Source: G963708325 sp963708325
GTDB lineage: Bacteria; Actinomycetota; Thermoleophilia; Solirubrobacterales; 70-9
Reading direction: 5' to 3'
Length of the DNA: 64,000 nt
NCBI GenBank assembly: GCA_963708325.1
Contig: OY970203.1
Location: 682,001-746,000 of the forward strand
Both the position numbers and the translations under genes were made by a program. The notes beneath the pieces were generated by a model that did not search any database, was not told where the DNA came from, and worked only from the letters and a program-made list of their open reading frames with translations. Below, in pieces: positions 1-7,140 of the stretch; the stretch's first letter is position 1; every line of letters starts with the position of its first letter.

Positions 1-295
1 CGGCCGGCAGCTCGAAGACGTCGTCGGCGAACCCGATCGCCGCGATCGCGATCGCGCCGGCGAGGATGCCTCGAGTCTCGTTGTTCCACGGCAGCCAGAT
101 CAGCCCCGCCAGCAGCGCGCCGGCGAGGATCGCCAGGCCGCCCAGCCGCGGGGTCGGCGCGCTGTGCAGCCCGCGCGACTTCGGCTCGTCGATCGCTCCC
201 ACCCTGATCGCCAGCCGCTTCGCCAGGGGAGTGCAGAGGAGCGTGACGATGAAGGCCGTCGCGGCGGCAAGCAGGGCATCCGTCGTGCCGGGCAT
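1..295 (-). CDS. Polyprenyl-phosphate GlcNAc-1-phosphate transferase-like protein (WecA/MraY/Rfe family), N-terminal part
   Basis: Only the first 98 residues are in the window; the gene runs off the left edge. The family are integral membrane enzymes that transfer a sugar-1-phosphate from a UDP-sugar to undecaprenyl or decaprenyl phosphate, the first lipid-linked step in cell-wall or polysaccharide synthesis. Visible are a first membrane helix (about residues 6-24), the cytoplasmic segment SRGLHSAPTPRLGGLAI (about 40-56) typical of the family, a second helix, and the acidic pair D91-D92 in GFADDVFEL, which binds metal in this family. The ATG start lies 11 bp after the stop of the DUF354 gene, so the two are probably co-transcribed. 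The exact sugar substrate cannot be told. Confidence 0.85.
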   Translation of the reverse strand, partial: MPGTTDALLAAATAFIVTLLCTPLAKRLAIRVGAIDEPKSRGLHSAPTPRLGGLAILAGALLAGLIWLPWNNETRGILAGAIAIAAIGFADDVFELPA

Positions 296-306
296 CGGCC
301 GATTCT

Positions 307-1314
307 CTACGACAGCGCCCGCAGAACGAGTTCCGTCAGCTCCTCGGGGTCGCGCGGATGTCGCACCCCGGGCTCGCTGTCGCGCTTGACCAGACTCAGG
401 TCCCGCGGCGAATGCAGCGGCTTCAGCAGCCCCTCGGCGATCAGGCGCTCGTCGACGGCGCCCGGCCTCCCGCTGAACGTGGTCAGCACCGGCGTTCCCA
501 GCGCGACGGCCTCCCGGTTCATCGTCCCGCCGGCGCTGACGACGAGGTCGGCGAAGGCGATCAGGCTCTGCCCGTCGATCGCCCCGGAGGGGACCACGAG
601 GTTCTCGCGCCCGCGGGCGCGCACCGCCTCGGCCTGCTCCTCCGTGCGGGGGATGACGACCGAGACGGCCCCGTCGTCCTCGCCGAGGCGATCCAGCAGC
701 GACGCGTAGACGGGATTGTCGGCGTGGTACATCGACACCTCCGGAGGCGGCCGCACGACGACCAGGACGCGCTCGCGGTCGAGCCCGATCGCCGCCAGGA
801 CCGAGGCGTCCGGGCGAAAGTCGGCGAGGTAGTAGTCCTCCTTCAGCCCCGGGAACTGAGCCAGCTTCGCCGGCTTCGCCCCGTAGCGCGCCAGCCGCTG
901 CGGCGGGATCGCGTCCGGCGTGATCACGACCCGGGCGACGCGGCAGCCGACGTGGTGCTGAAGCCCGGCGTACTCGTAGTCGAACATCGTCGCCGCGGGG
1001 ATGCGCAGCGCGCCGGCGACGAGGGCGAGGTCCACCGAGCCGTGGGCCAGCGCCAGGTCGAAGCCGCGCCCGCGCGCCCATCGCGCCAGATGGGCCGAGC
1101 GCCCGAGCAGAGCGGCCGCCTTGGCGAAGCGCGAGGCGCCGCCGTGGCGGCCGACCGCCTCGTATGGGATCCCGAGGCGGTCGAGGATGCCGAGCGTCTG
1201 GCCGTAGTCGCGCGCCGTGACCTCGACCTCGTGGCCCCTCCTCTTCAAGCTCTCGATGATCGGGCGCAGGACGAGCGGATGCGCGGCAGCCGTGCAGTCG
1301 ACCCAGACCCGCAT
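307..1314 (-). CDS. DUF354 family protein (GT-B-fold, UDP-GlcNAc 2-epimerase/glycosyltransferase-like)
   Basis: The protein has 335 residues. Its N-terminus (MRVWVDCTAAAHPLVLRPII) and the C-terminal segment SAGGTMNREAVALGTPVL are the conserved ends of DUF354. The fold resembles the GT-B sugar-nucleotide epimerases and glycosyltransferases, with the glycine-rich GGTMNREA loop in the nucleotide-binding half. No signal peptide or membrane segment is seen. The reading frame is open much further upstream across glyA, but the ATG at 1314 is chosen because it matches the family N-terminus and leaves glyA intact. It is probably the first gene of an operon with the WecA-like transferase (11 bp gap), which suggests a role in surface glycan assembly. 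Biochemical activity is unknown. Confidence 0.8.
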   Translation of the reverse strand: MRVWVDCTAAAHPLVLRPIIESLKRRGHEVEVTARDYGQTLGILDRLGIPYEAVGRHGGASRFAKAAALLGRSAHLARWARGRGFDLALAHGSVDLALVAGALRIPAATMFDYEYAGLQHHVGCRVARVVITPDAIPPQRLARYGAKPAKLAQFPGLKEDYYLADFRPDASVLAAIGLDRERVLVVVRPPPEVSMYHADNPVYASLLDRLGEDDGAVSVVIPRTEEQAEAVRARGRENLVVPSGAIDGQSLIAFADLVVSAGGTMNREAVALGTPVLTTFSGRPGAVDERLIAEGLLKPLHSPRDLSLVKRDSEPGVRHPRDPEELTELVLRALS

Positions 1315-1433
1315 CAGGCCGGGTGGCGCCGCATGGGACGACACCGCAGCACCGAGCGCAAGCCTGTGCCGTCGACCGAGGCGTTCATGGCCGGGGCGCC
1401 GCTGTCCCGTGCGCGGCGCTCCCCAAATATTTT

Positions 1434-1473
1434 GCCGCCGAAGGCGGCCGCGCCGCGAACGGGATTGCGGCGC
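1434..1473 (-). terminator. Candidate glyA terminator, two hairpins
   Basis: The 164-bp gap after glyA holds two inverted repeats. The first met by the transcript has arms GCGCCGC/GCGGCGC (1450-1473). The second is GCCGCC-TTC-GGCGGC (1434-1448), followed on the transcript by AAAATATTT. There is no proper U-tract, so this may pause or protect RNA rather than act as a classical intrinsic terminator. Confidence 0.4.
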
Positions 1474-1478
1474 CCCGG

Positions 1479-2762
1479 CTACCCAGCGGCAACCGCCGAC
1501 AGCTCCGGGTAGAGGGGGTAGCGCTCCATCAGCGCGCGCGATCGCTCGAGCAGCGCGTCGCGTTTGGAGTCGAAGTCGCCGGCGAGGGCCGTGGCGATGA
1601 TGCGGGCGATTTCGCGCATGTCCTCCTCGACGAGGCCGCGCGTCGTCAGCGCCGGCGTCCCAATCCGCAGGCCGGACGGGTTCATCGGCGGCCGCTCGTC
1701 GAACGGGATCGCGTTGCGGTTGACCGTGATGCCGACCTGCTCCAGGCGCGACTCCGCCGTCTTTCCGTCCAGCCCCGTCGAACCGAGGTCGACCAGGATC
1801 AGGTGCACGTCCGTGCCTCCGGTGAGGACGTCGATGCCGCCGGCGATCAGCCCCTCGGCGAGCGCCTTCGCGTTCGCGATCGTCTGCCGCTGGCGGGCGC
1901 GGAAGGCATCCGAGCCGGCGATCCCCAGCGCCACCGCCTTGGCGGCGATCACGTGCATCAGCGGCCCGCCCTGCTGGCCCGGGAACACCGACCGGTCGAT
2001 GTCGGCGGCGACCTTCTCGGTGCAGAGGATCATCCCGCTGCGGGGCCCGCACAGGGTCTTGTGGATCGTCGTGGTGGTGACGTCGGCGTGCTCGACGGGG
2101 TTCGGGTGCTCGCCCGCCGCGACCAGGCCGGCGAAGTGGGCCATGTCGACCATCAGCCGCGCCCCGACCGAGTCCGCGATCTCGCGGAACGCGGCGAAGT
2201 CGAGCTGGCGCGGGTAGGCCGACCATCCGGCGACGATCAGCTTCGGCCGGTGCTCCTCGGCGAGCCGCGCCACCTCCTCCATGTCGCAGAGGAGGTCCTC
2301 GCGGCGGACGTGGTATGCGACTACGTCGTAGAGACGGCCGGACACGTTCAGCTTCATCCCGTGGGTGAGGTGGCCGCCGTGGTCGAGCGCCATCCCCATG
2401 ATCGTGTCACCCGGCTCGATCAATGCCATGTAGGCGGCGTTGTTGGCCTGGGCGCCGGCGTGGGGCTGGACGTTGGCGTGCTCGGCGCCGAACAGGGCCT
2501 TGGCGCGATCGATCGCGAGCTGCTCGGCGACGTCGACCTCCTCGCAGCCGCCGTAGTAGCGGCGGCCGGGGTAGCCCTCGGCGTACTTGTTGGTGAGCAC
2601 CGACCCCGCTGCCTCGAGCACCGCCCGGGGCGCGAAGTTCTCCGAGGCAATCATCTCCAGGGTGTTCTGCTGGCGCTCGAGCTCGCGCTGGAGCACGCGC
2701 GCAACGTCGGGATCGACGTCGGCGAGCGGCGCGGTCTGGAAGTCGTCGGGAAGCTCGCTCAT
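1479..2762 (-). CDS. glyA: Serine hydroxymethyltransferase
   Basis: The protein has 427 residues, the usual length. It interconverts serine plus tetrahydrofolate with glycine plus 5,10-methylene-tetrahydrofolate in the cytosol, using PLP. The PLP lysine is K235 in TTTTIHKTLCGPRSG. The residue before the His is Ile where many enzymes have Thr, and mycobacterial enzymes also vary here. The N-terminal MIASENFAP, the Gly/Tyr-rich GYPGRRYYGGCE and HANVQPHAGAQANNAAY segments are all present. The ATG at 2762 is chosen because the protein then begins just before the conserved ELERQQNTLEMIASEN helix. The gene is monocistronic by spacing and divergent from the R2lox gene, with tandem 23-bp repeats in between. 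Confidence 0.97.
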   Translation of the reverse strand: MSELPDDFQTAPLADVDPDVARVLQRELERQQNTLEMIASENFAPRAVLEAAGSVLTNKYAEGYPGRRYYGGCEEVDVAEQLAIDRAKALFGAEHANVQPHAGAQANNAAYMALIEPGDTIMGMALDHGGHLTHGMKLNVSGRLYDVVAYHVRREDLLCDMEEVARLAEEHRPKLIVAGWSAYPRQLDFAAFREIADSVGARLMVDMAHFAGLVAAGEHPNPVEHADVTTTTIHKTLCGPRSGMILCTEKVAADIDRSVFPGQQGGPLMHVIAAKAVALGIAGSDAFRARQRQTIANAKALAEGLIAGGIDVLTGGTDVHLILVDLGSTGLDGKTAESRLEQVGITVNRNAIPFDERPPMNPSGLRIGTPALTTRGLVEEDMREIARIIATALAGDFDSKRDALLERSRALMERYPLYPELSAVAAG

Positions 2763-2810
2763 CGGGCTGAACGTTACGCGGCCGCGCCGTCGGACGACTT
2801 CGTCGCGCCT

Positions 2811-2895
2811 GTTCCAGCCCGCCGCCGAACATCGTTCGAGCCCGCCGCCCAACATCGTTCCAGCCCGCCGCCGAACATCGTTCGAGCCCGCCGCC
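2811..2895. repeat. Tandem 23-bp repeat, about 3.7 units
   Basis: The units are 2811-2833, 2834-2856, 2857-2879 and a partial 2880-2895. Each reads GTTC(C/G)AGCCCGCCGCC(G/C)AACATC, so units 1 and 3 match and unit 2 resembles unit 4, giving a 46-bp super-period. They sit between the divergent starts of glyA and the R2lox gene. There are no spacers, so this is not a CRISPR array. It may be replication slippage or a cluster of protein-binding sites. Confidence 0.9.
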
Positions 2896-2898
2896 ACC

Positions 2899-2925
2899 AT
2901 ATTTATTGATCGTATGATTAAATAT
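2899..2925. promoter_or_regulatory. AT-rich imperfect palindrome, candidate TetR operator/promoter of the R2lox-tetR operon
   Basis: In a region that is otherwise almost pure GC, this 27-bp site has outer arms ATATTTA/TAAATAT with further internal symmetry (AT at 2909-2910 pairing with AT at 2914-2915). It contains TATGAT (2913-2918), a plausible -10 element 43 bp before the R2lox start. Its position just upstream of an operon that ends in a tetR gene fits autoregulation. This is inferred from sequence symmetry only. Confidence 0.5.
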
Positions 2926-2960
2926 CGGCTCGATCCCGCCCGCTCTCCCCCGGAGGACCG

Positions 2961-3923
2961 ATGACCGAAGCCACAGCCGACAACCTGCACACCGAGGACG
3001 AGGCGCTCAGCGTCCTGATGGACGCCGACATCGACAAGGTGATGTCCGGTCTCGACCGGATCGTCGAGGCGGCACCGAGCTACGAGAGGCTGTTCATGCG
3101 CTGGCAGCGCCAGCACTGGTCCACCGAGGACTTCTCGTTCGAGGAGGACGCCCGCCAGTGGGCCGACCCGGACGCCTTCACCGACGAGGAGCGGGAGTTC
3201 ATCAAGTTCGGCTTCTCCGAGTTCTTCCTCGGCGAGGAGCGGGTGACGGTGGAGCTGCTGCCCTTCGCCCTGGCGGCGCCCACCCATGAGGCGCAGGTGT
3301 TCCTGACCACGCAGATCTCCGACGAGGCCAAGCACGTCGTCTTCTGGGACGGCTTCTACCGCGAGGTCTTCGGAGTGGACGCCAAGGGCCTCGGCGCGAT
3401 GATCGACAAGCAGCGCTACGTCGTGAACAAGGACTGGGAGACCCTGTTCGACGGGATCCTGCACGACTGCGCGGAGCGGCTGCGCAAGGATCCGAGCGAC
3501 TTCGGTTCCCTGGTCCGCGGCGTGACCGTGTACATGATCGTGATCGAGGGCATGCTGGCGCTGACCGCGGCGCGGTTCATGATCAAGTCGCTGAAGGAGC
3601 GCGGCTGGTTCCCGGGCTTCACCGCCGGGTTCACCGCCGTCAACCGCGACGAGTCGCGTCACGTCGGCTTCGGCGTGAAGTTCCTCGCCGAGGCGATCAA
3701 GGACGACCGCGCCAACGCACGGATCGTCGAGGAGACGCTGAAGGAGTGCCTGCCGGTGGCGCCGCTCGTGTTCGTGCCGCCGTGGGTCGAGGACCCGTAC
3801 AACTTCGACACGCCCTTCTACCACTCGTCGGAGATCTTCGAGTACGCGGCCAAGTCGCTCTCGAAGAAGCTGGCGGCGATGGGCCTGGACCCGGCGATGC
3901 TCGGCGAGCCCACGGCGGCGTGA
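2961..3923 (+). CDS. R2-like ligand-binding oxidase (R2lox), ribonucleotide reductase R2 homologue
   Basis: The protein has 320 residues and a ferritin-like fold with a dimetal carboxylate site. The expected ligands are visible: E92 in LGEERV, E122 and H125 in SDEAKH, E196 in MIVIEGML, and E231 and H234 in DESRHVGFG. V95 (three after the first Glu) and Y191 (five before E196) match the Val/Tyr pair that forms the ether cross-link in R2lox enzymes, which bind Mn/Fe and a long-chain fatty acid. This argues for R2lox over a true R2, and no R1 gene is nearby. The stop codon overlaps the downstream tetR start (GTGA), so they are translationally coupled. A related oxidase/TetR pairing exists in M. 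tuberculosis (Rv0232-Rv0233). The physiological substrate is unknown. Confidence 0.88.
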   Translation: MTEATADNLHTEDEALSVLMDADIDKVMSGLDRIVEAAPSYERLFMRWQRQHWSTEDFSFEEDARQWADPDAFTDEEREFIKFGFSEFFLGEERVTVELLPFALAAPTHEAQVFLTTQISDEAKHVVFWDGFYREVFGVDAKGLGAMIDKQRYVVNKDWETLFDGILHDCAERLRKDPSDFGSLVRGVTVYMIVIEGMLALTAARFMIKSLKERGWFPGFTAGFTAVNRDESRHVGFGVKFLAEAIKDDRANARIVEETLKECLPVAPLVFVPPWVEDPYNFDTPFYHSSEIFEYAAKSLSKKLAAMGLDPAMLGEPTAA

Positions 3924-4534
3924 GCGCGCTCGCGGAAGCGAAACCGCGCCCCGGACGCCCGTCCACGGGCGCCCGGGAGCGCATCCTGGAGGCGGGCCTC
4001 CAGGTGCTGAAATCCGACGGGTACGCCGGGCTGACGATCGCCAAGGTCGCCGCGGCGGCCGGCGAGAACAAGGCCCTGATCTCGTACCACTTCGGATCGA
4101 GAGACGGCCTGATCGCGGCCGTGGGGCGGGAGGTCGGCGAGCAGATCACCGCCGAGGTGGTCGCGGAGGTCGGCCCGCCCCGTTCGATCGAGGACGTGGT
4201 TCGGGGCGTGATGCGCGGCGTCTGGCAGGTGATGGAGCGCGACGTGCGCATCGCGCGCGTGTACTTCGACCTCACGGCGGTGTCCGTTGTCGAGCCAGAC
4301 GTTCGCCGGGTGATGCGGGAGGTCAGGGCGAGATGGCGCGAGACGCTGGTCGAGCTGCTGCGCGAGGCCGAGCCGCGGCTGAGCGCCGCTGACGCCCGCG
4401 CCGCCGACCTGCTCGTTCGAGCGGGCGTGGAGGGCCTGGCGCTGGAGCGGATCGAGGGCGGGGACACCCCCGAGCTGCGCCGCGCCCGGCGCCTCTTCGA
4501 ACAGGCGATCACCCGCGAGATCGCGCGCCGCTAG
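3920..4534 (+). CDS. TetR/AcrR-family transcriptional regulator
   Basis: The protein has 204 residues. The N-terminal helix-turn-helix spans about residues 18-64 (RERILEAGLQVL, LTIAKVAAAAG, ALISYHFGSRDGL), and the remaining alpha-helical region is the ligand-binding and dimer domain. The GTG start at 3920 overlaps the R2lox stop by 4 bp. A longer open frame upstream lies inside the R2lox gene and is rejected. The regulator probably represses its own operon through the AT-rich palindrome before R2lox, with a lipid-like ligand as a reasonable guess given the partner enzyme. Confidence 0.92.
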   Translation: MSALAEAKPRPGRPSTGARERILEAGLQVLKSDGYAGLTIAKVAAAAGENKALISYHFGSRDGLIAAVGREVGEQITAEVVAEVGPPRSIEDVVRGVMRGVWQVMERDVRIARVYFDLTAVSVVEPDVRRVMREVRARWRETLVELLREAEPRLSAADARAADLLVRAGVEGLALERIEGGDTPELRRARRLFEQAITREIARR

Positions 4535-4558
4535 GGTCGGCGCCGCGGCCCGCCCTAG
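4531..4558. terminator. Bidirectional terminator between convergent tetR and rpiB
   Basis: The arms CTAGGG/CCCTAG enclose an inner GGC/GCC pair, and both flanking TAG stop codons are part of the stem. There are only 20 bp between the two genes, so this hairpin can serve both strands. It has no U-tract. Confidence 0.45.
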
Positions 4559-5004
4559 GCGTCGCCGCGCTCGACCGCGCTGATCTGGCCCACCCGGCGG
4601 GCGTGGCGCCCGCCCTCGAAATCGGTCTCCAGGAACGCGTCGACGATTCCCCTCGCCTCGTCCTCCGCGATCTTGCGACCCGACAACGCCAGCACGTTGG
4701 CGTCGTTGTGGCGGCGGCTCATCTCGGCCTCCTCGGGGTCGTGGGCGTTGACGGCGCGCACGCCGTCGACCTTGTTGGCGACGATGCTCACCCCCACTCC
4801 CGAGCCGCAGACGAGCACCGCCCGCTCGGCCTCACCGGCAGCGACCATGCGCGCCGCGGCAGCGGCGTAGCGCGGGTAGTCGGTCGACTCGTCGGAGTCG
4901 GTGCCGACGTCGACGACCTCGTGCCCGGCGGATTCGAGCAGCGGCGCCACCTTGCGCTTCAACTCGAAGCCGGCGTGGTCTGACCCGAGCGCGATCCGCA
5001 TCAT
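4555..5004 (-). CDS. rpiB: Ribose-5-phosphate isomerase B (RpiB/LacAB family)
   Basis: The protein has 149 residues, the usual length. It interconverts ribose-5-phosphate and ribulose-5-phosphate in the pentose-phosphate pathway. The phosphate/ring-opening motif ALGSDHAGFELK is at the N-terminus. The catalytic base region LVCGSGVGVSIVANK contains Cys66, and RRHNDANVLALSGR follows. Two adjacent ATG codons (5004 and 5001) could each be the start; no strong Shine-Dalgarno separates them. The frame stays open upstream but that extension is low-complexity Arg/Ala and is rejected. It stands alone between convergent tetR and the GH84 genes. Confidence 0.95.
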   Translation of the reverse strand: MMRIALGSDHAGFELKRKVAPLLESAGHEVVDVGTDSDESTDYPRYAAAAARMVAAGEAERAVLVCGSGVGVSIVANKVDGVRAVNAHDPEEAEMSRRHNDANVLALSGRKIAEDEARGIVDAFLETDFEGGRHARRVGQISAVERGDA

Positions 5005-5111
5005 GCGGGCGACGATAGCAACGAGGGTCGTCGCGTCAGGGTTGGCCGTGGCGCCGCCGGCGCGGGAGCCCCGGGCCCGGTTCAGCCGTCCGGGGATCGG
5101 AGCGGGGCGGC

Positions 5112-6992
5112 TCAGCCACCGCAACGGGGCAGGTCAGTCGCCGTCCTGCCGCCGGCGCCGTCGATCGCGACGAGACGGCCGCCGCACGTGCTGCCGGGGA
5201 GCGAGAAGCGGCCGTCGGCGGCGAGCGCGACCGGGCGCCCGTCCAGCCTCACCCTCACCGAGGAGGCGGCCTGATCCGCTTGCGACTGCCATGCCGAGTC
5301 GATCTGCTGGACGCGATCCACGAAGACGTCCATCACGTTGGGCGGCGTCTCCACCGGCTGCGGCAGGTCGAAGGCAAAGCCGCCGCGGTTGCCGTAGGTG
5401 AAGTGAAGGTCCTGCTTCATCGCCTGGTCGCGATCGGAGAGCGCGGAACGCAGGCCCGTCGCCCTGTCGGGGTCGGGCGGCGTGGCGCGGCCCTCGAAGC
5501 CGGCGCCCCCCCGATGCACCTCGAGCGCCGGTCGCTCGGCGGCCAGCAGCGCGGTTGCGGTCCGCCCGGACAGCGCCGCCTTGCGCGCCGAGTCGAGAAA
5601 GGCGCCAGCCTCGGCGACGAAGTGCGCGAGCGCGGGATCCGTCGCGAGCACGCCGGCAGCGCCAGCCACGCGACCGAGCTCGGCGTTCAGCGCCCGCCGC
5701 GGCCGCGGCCAGCCGCCGCCCCCCTTGTAGGCGGCGAGGAGGGCACGGTTGCGGCCCACGAAGGTGGGCGCTTCGGATTCCCGGGCCAGGCGTGTCGAGT
5801 AGCTGGTCTCGGCGAAGGCACGCAGTGTCCCCGCCACTGGTCCGCCGATCTCGCGCGCGTGGCGGCGGAAGGAACGCCGCGGCCGGTAGGAGCGCGGATC
5901 GGCCATCCAGTCGCCGGCGGTGGCGAATGGCAGCAGGTTGAGATCGGCCTCGTTCATCGGGTTGAGGAAGAAGCCGCCGACGGCGCGGGCCACGCCGGGC
6001 CGGCGCTCGTACGGGCCGAGGTAGATCCGGGTGGTCTGGCCGAAGATGTTGCCGTCGAGGTCGTTCGCAGTCCAGTTGTCCCAGACCAGCGGCTTGCGGC
6101 CGATCCAGCGCCCGTAGGCATTTGCCTGGGCGGCGGTGAAGTCGGTGGACCCGGTGGAGACCCCCGTCCACATCACCGCGACGCGCGGGCTCAGGCTCGC
6201 GCGCAGCCCGCGCAGGTAGTCGGTGTCGGCGGTGCCCGAATAGTCGGCGCCGACCGTGAGCAGACGCGCAGCGCGGTCGCGCCGGCGCAGGGCCGCGTCG
6301 AGCCGGTTGAGCAGGTCGGCATTGGCCTCGCCATATGCTTCGTCGCCCGAGCCGTAGACGGCGATGTCCTCGGGATGCGTGAAGACCTTCTGGACGTCGT
6401 CGAAGCTGACCATGAAGGTGCGCGCGCCCGCCTTCCAGAAGGGCTCCAGCTTGGCCTCGATGGCGGCGATCTCGTCCGGGCAGGAGAAGCAGACGTCCCG
6501 GCTGGGCGGGCCCTGCGGCGGGGCCGGCGTGGGAATCAGCGGCACCCCGGGGCTGAGGTTGGGGATCCACTCGACGCCGTGACGCCGTGCGACGGCGATC
6601 TCGCGGTCGAACGCGGCCTGCTGCGCCGCCGGATAGGGGTCGCGCCACTGCGTGCGCTGGTAGAGGTCCTCCTTCGGCGCGTGCACGTAGGCGGTGAACC
6701 CGTGTGCGCCGATGAACCGCAGCACGCGCATGCGCTGGGCGTGGTCCCACGGCTGTCCGTACTGGCCCTCGACGACGCCGCGCCAGGGGAAGGGGGAGGC
6801 GGCGACGGCCGGGTGGCAGGGCTGGGTAAGGAGGACCGACACGGCGGCAAGCGCCGTCCCCGCGACGGCCGTGCGCGGCGCAGGGGCCGCCAGCCGTGCG
6901 GTGCCCGCCGCGCACCGAAGCCAGCCGCGCCGCAGCTGCGCGCGCCGAAGCCACCCGCGCCGCAGCACTCGAAGCGCCTTCCGCCCGCCCAT
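5112..6992 (-). CDS. Secreted GH84-type beta-N-acetylglucosaminidase-like protein, copy A
   Basis: The protein has 626 residues. It has an Arg-rich N-terminus, a hydrophobic segment (about 41-56) and a likely signal-peptidase site before ASPF. The GH84 (O-GlcNAcase/NAGidase) core follows: WRGVVEGQYGQPWDHAQR (70-87), AYVHAPKEDLYQRTQW, and the catalytic Asp pair D198-D199 in MVSFDDV, which polarises the N-acetyl group of the substrate. VMWTGV and LVWDNWTAND are further substrate-loop motifs. The tail (about 560-626) looks like a small beta domain. The N-terminal RRGWLR motif is duplicated, and an internal start would shorten only the signal region. It is a paralogue of the gene ending at 7141, same strand. 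Likely substrates are GlcNAc-containing glycans outside the cell; the natural one is unknown. Confidence 0.82.
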   Translation of the reverse strand: MGGRKALRVLRRGWLRRAQLRRGWLRCAAGTARLAAPAPRTAVAGTALAAVSVLLTQPCHPAVAASPFPWRGVVEGQYGQPWDHAQRMRVLRFIGAHGFTAYVHAPKEDLYQRTQWRDPYPAAQQAAFDREIAVARRHGVEWIPNLSPGVPLIPTPAPPQGPPSRDVCFSCPDEIAAIEAKLEPFWKAGARTFMVSFDDVQKVFTHPEDIAVYGSGDEAYGEANADLLNRLDAALRRRDRAARLLTVGADYSGTADTDYLRGLRASLSPRVAVMWTGVSTGSTDFTAAQANAYGRWIGRKPLVWDNWTANDLDGNIFGQTTRIYLGPYERRPGVARAVGGFFLNPMNEADLNLLPFATAGDWMADPRSYRPRRSFRRHAREIGGPVAGTLRAFAETSYSTRLARESEAPTFVGRNRALLAAYKGGGGWPRPRRALNAELGRVAGAAGVLATDPALAHFVAEAGAFLDSARKAALSGRTATALLAAERPALEVHRGGAGFEGRATPPDPDRATGLRSALSDRDQAMKQDLHFTYGNRGGFAFDLPQPVETPPNVMDVFVDRVQQIDSAWQSQADQAASSVRVRLDGRPVALAADGRFSLPGSTCGGRLVAIDGAGGRTATDLPRCGG

Positions 6993-7140
6993 CGCGCCAA
7001 AGGTTAGGCGCGCCGGCGGGGATCGGCGCCGGTTACGCCAGCGGGGTCCGGCGCCGGTTACGCAAACTTCTCGAACGCGACCTGGGTGAGCGCGCCCTCC
7101 GGGCGGCGGGCCGGGCCGCCGGGCGCCCCCGGTGGCGGCT

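Noticed and set aside
2811..2895. CRISPR-like repeat
   Set aside because: The units are in direct tandem without spacers and no cas gene is present.
1479..3824. A 781-codon open frame extending glyA upstream through the R2lox gene
   Set aside because: The added part is antisense to R2lox and passes through the tandem repeat. glyA homology begins at the ATG at 2762.
2961..3923. True class I ribonucleotide reductase R2 subunit
   Set aside because: No R1 gene is nearby and the Val/Tyr cross-link pair of R2lox is present; a TetR partner also fits R2lox.
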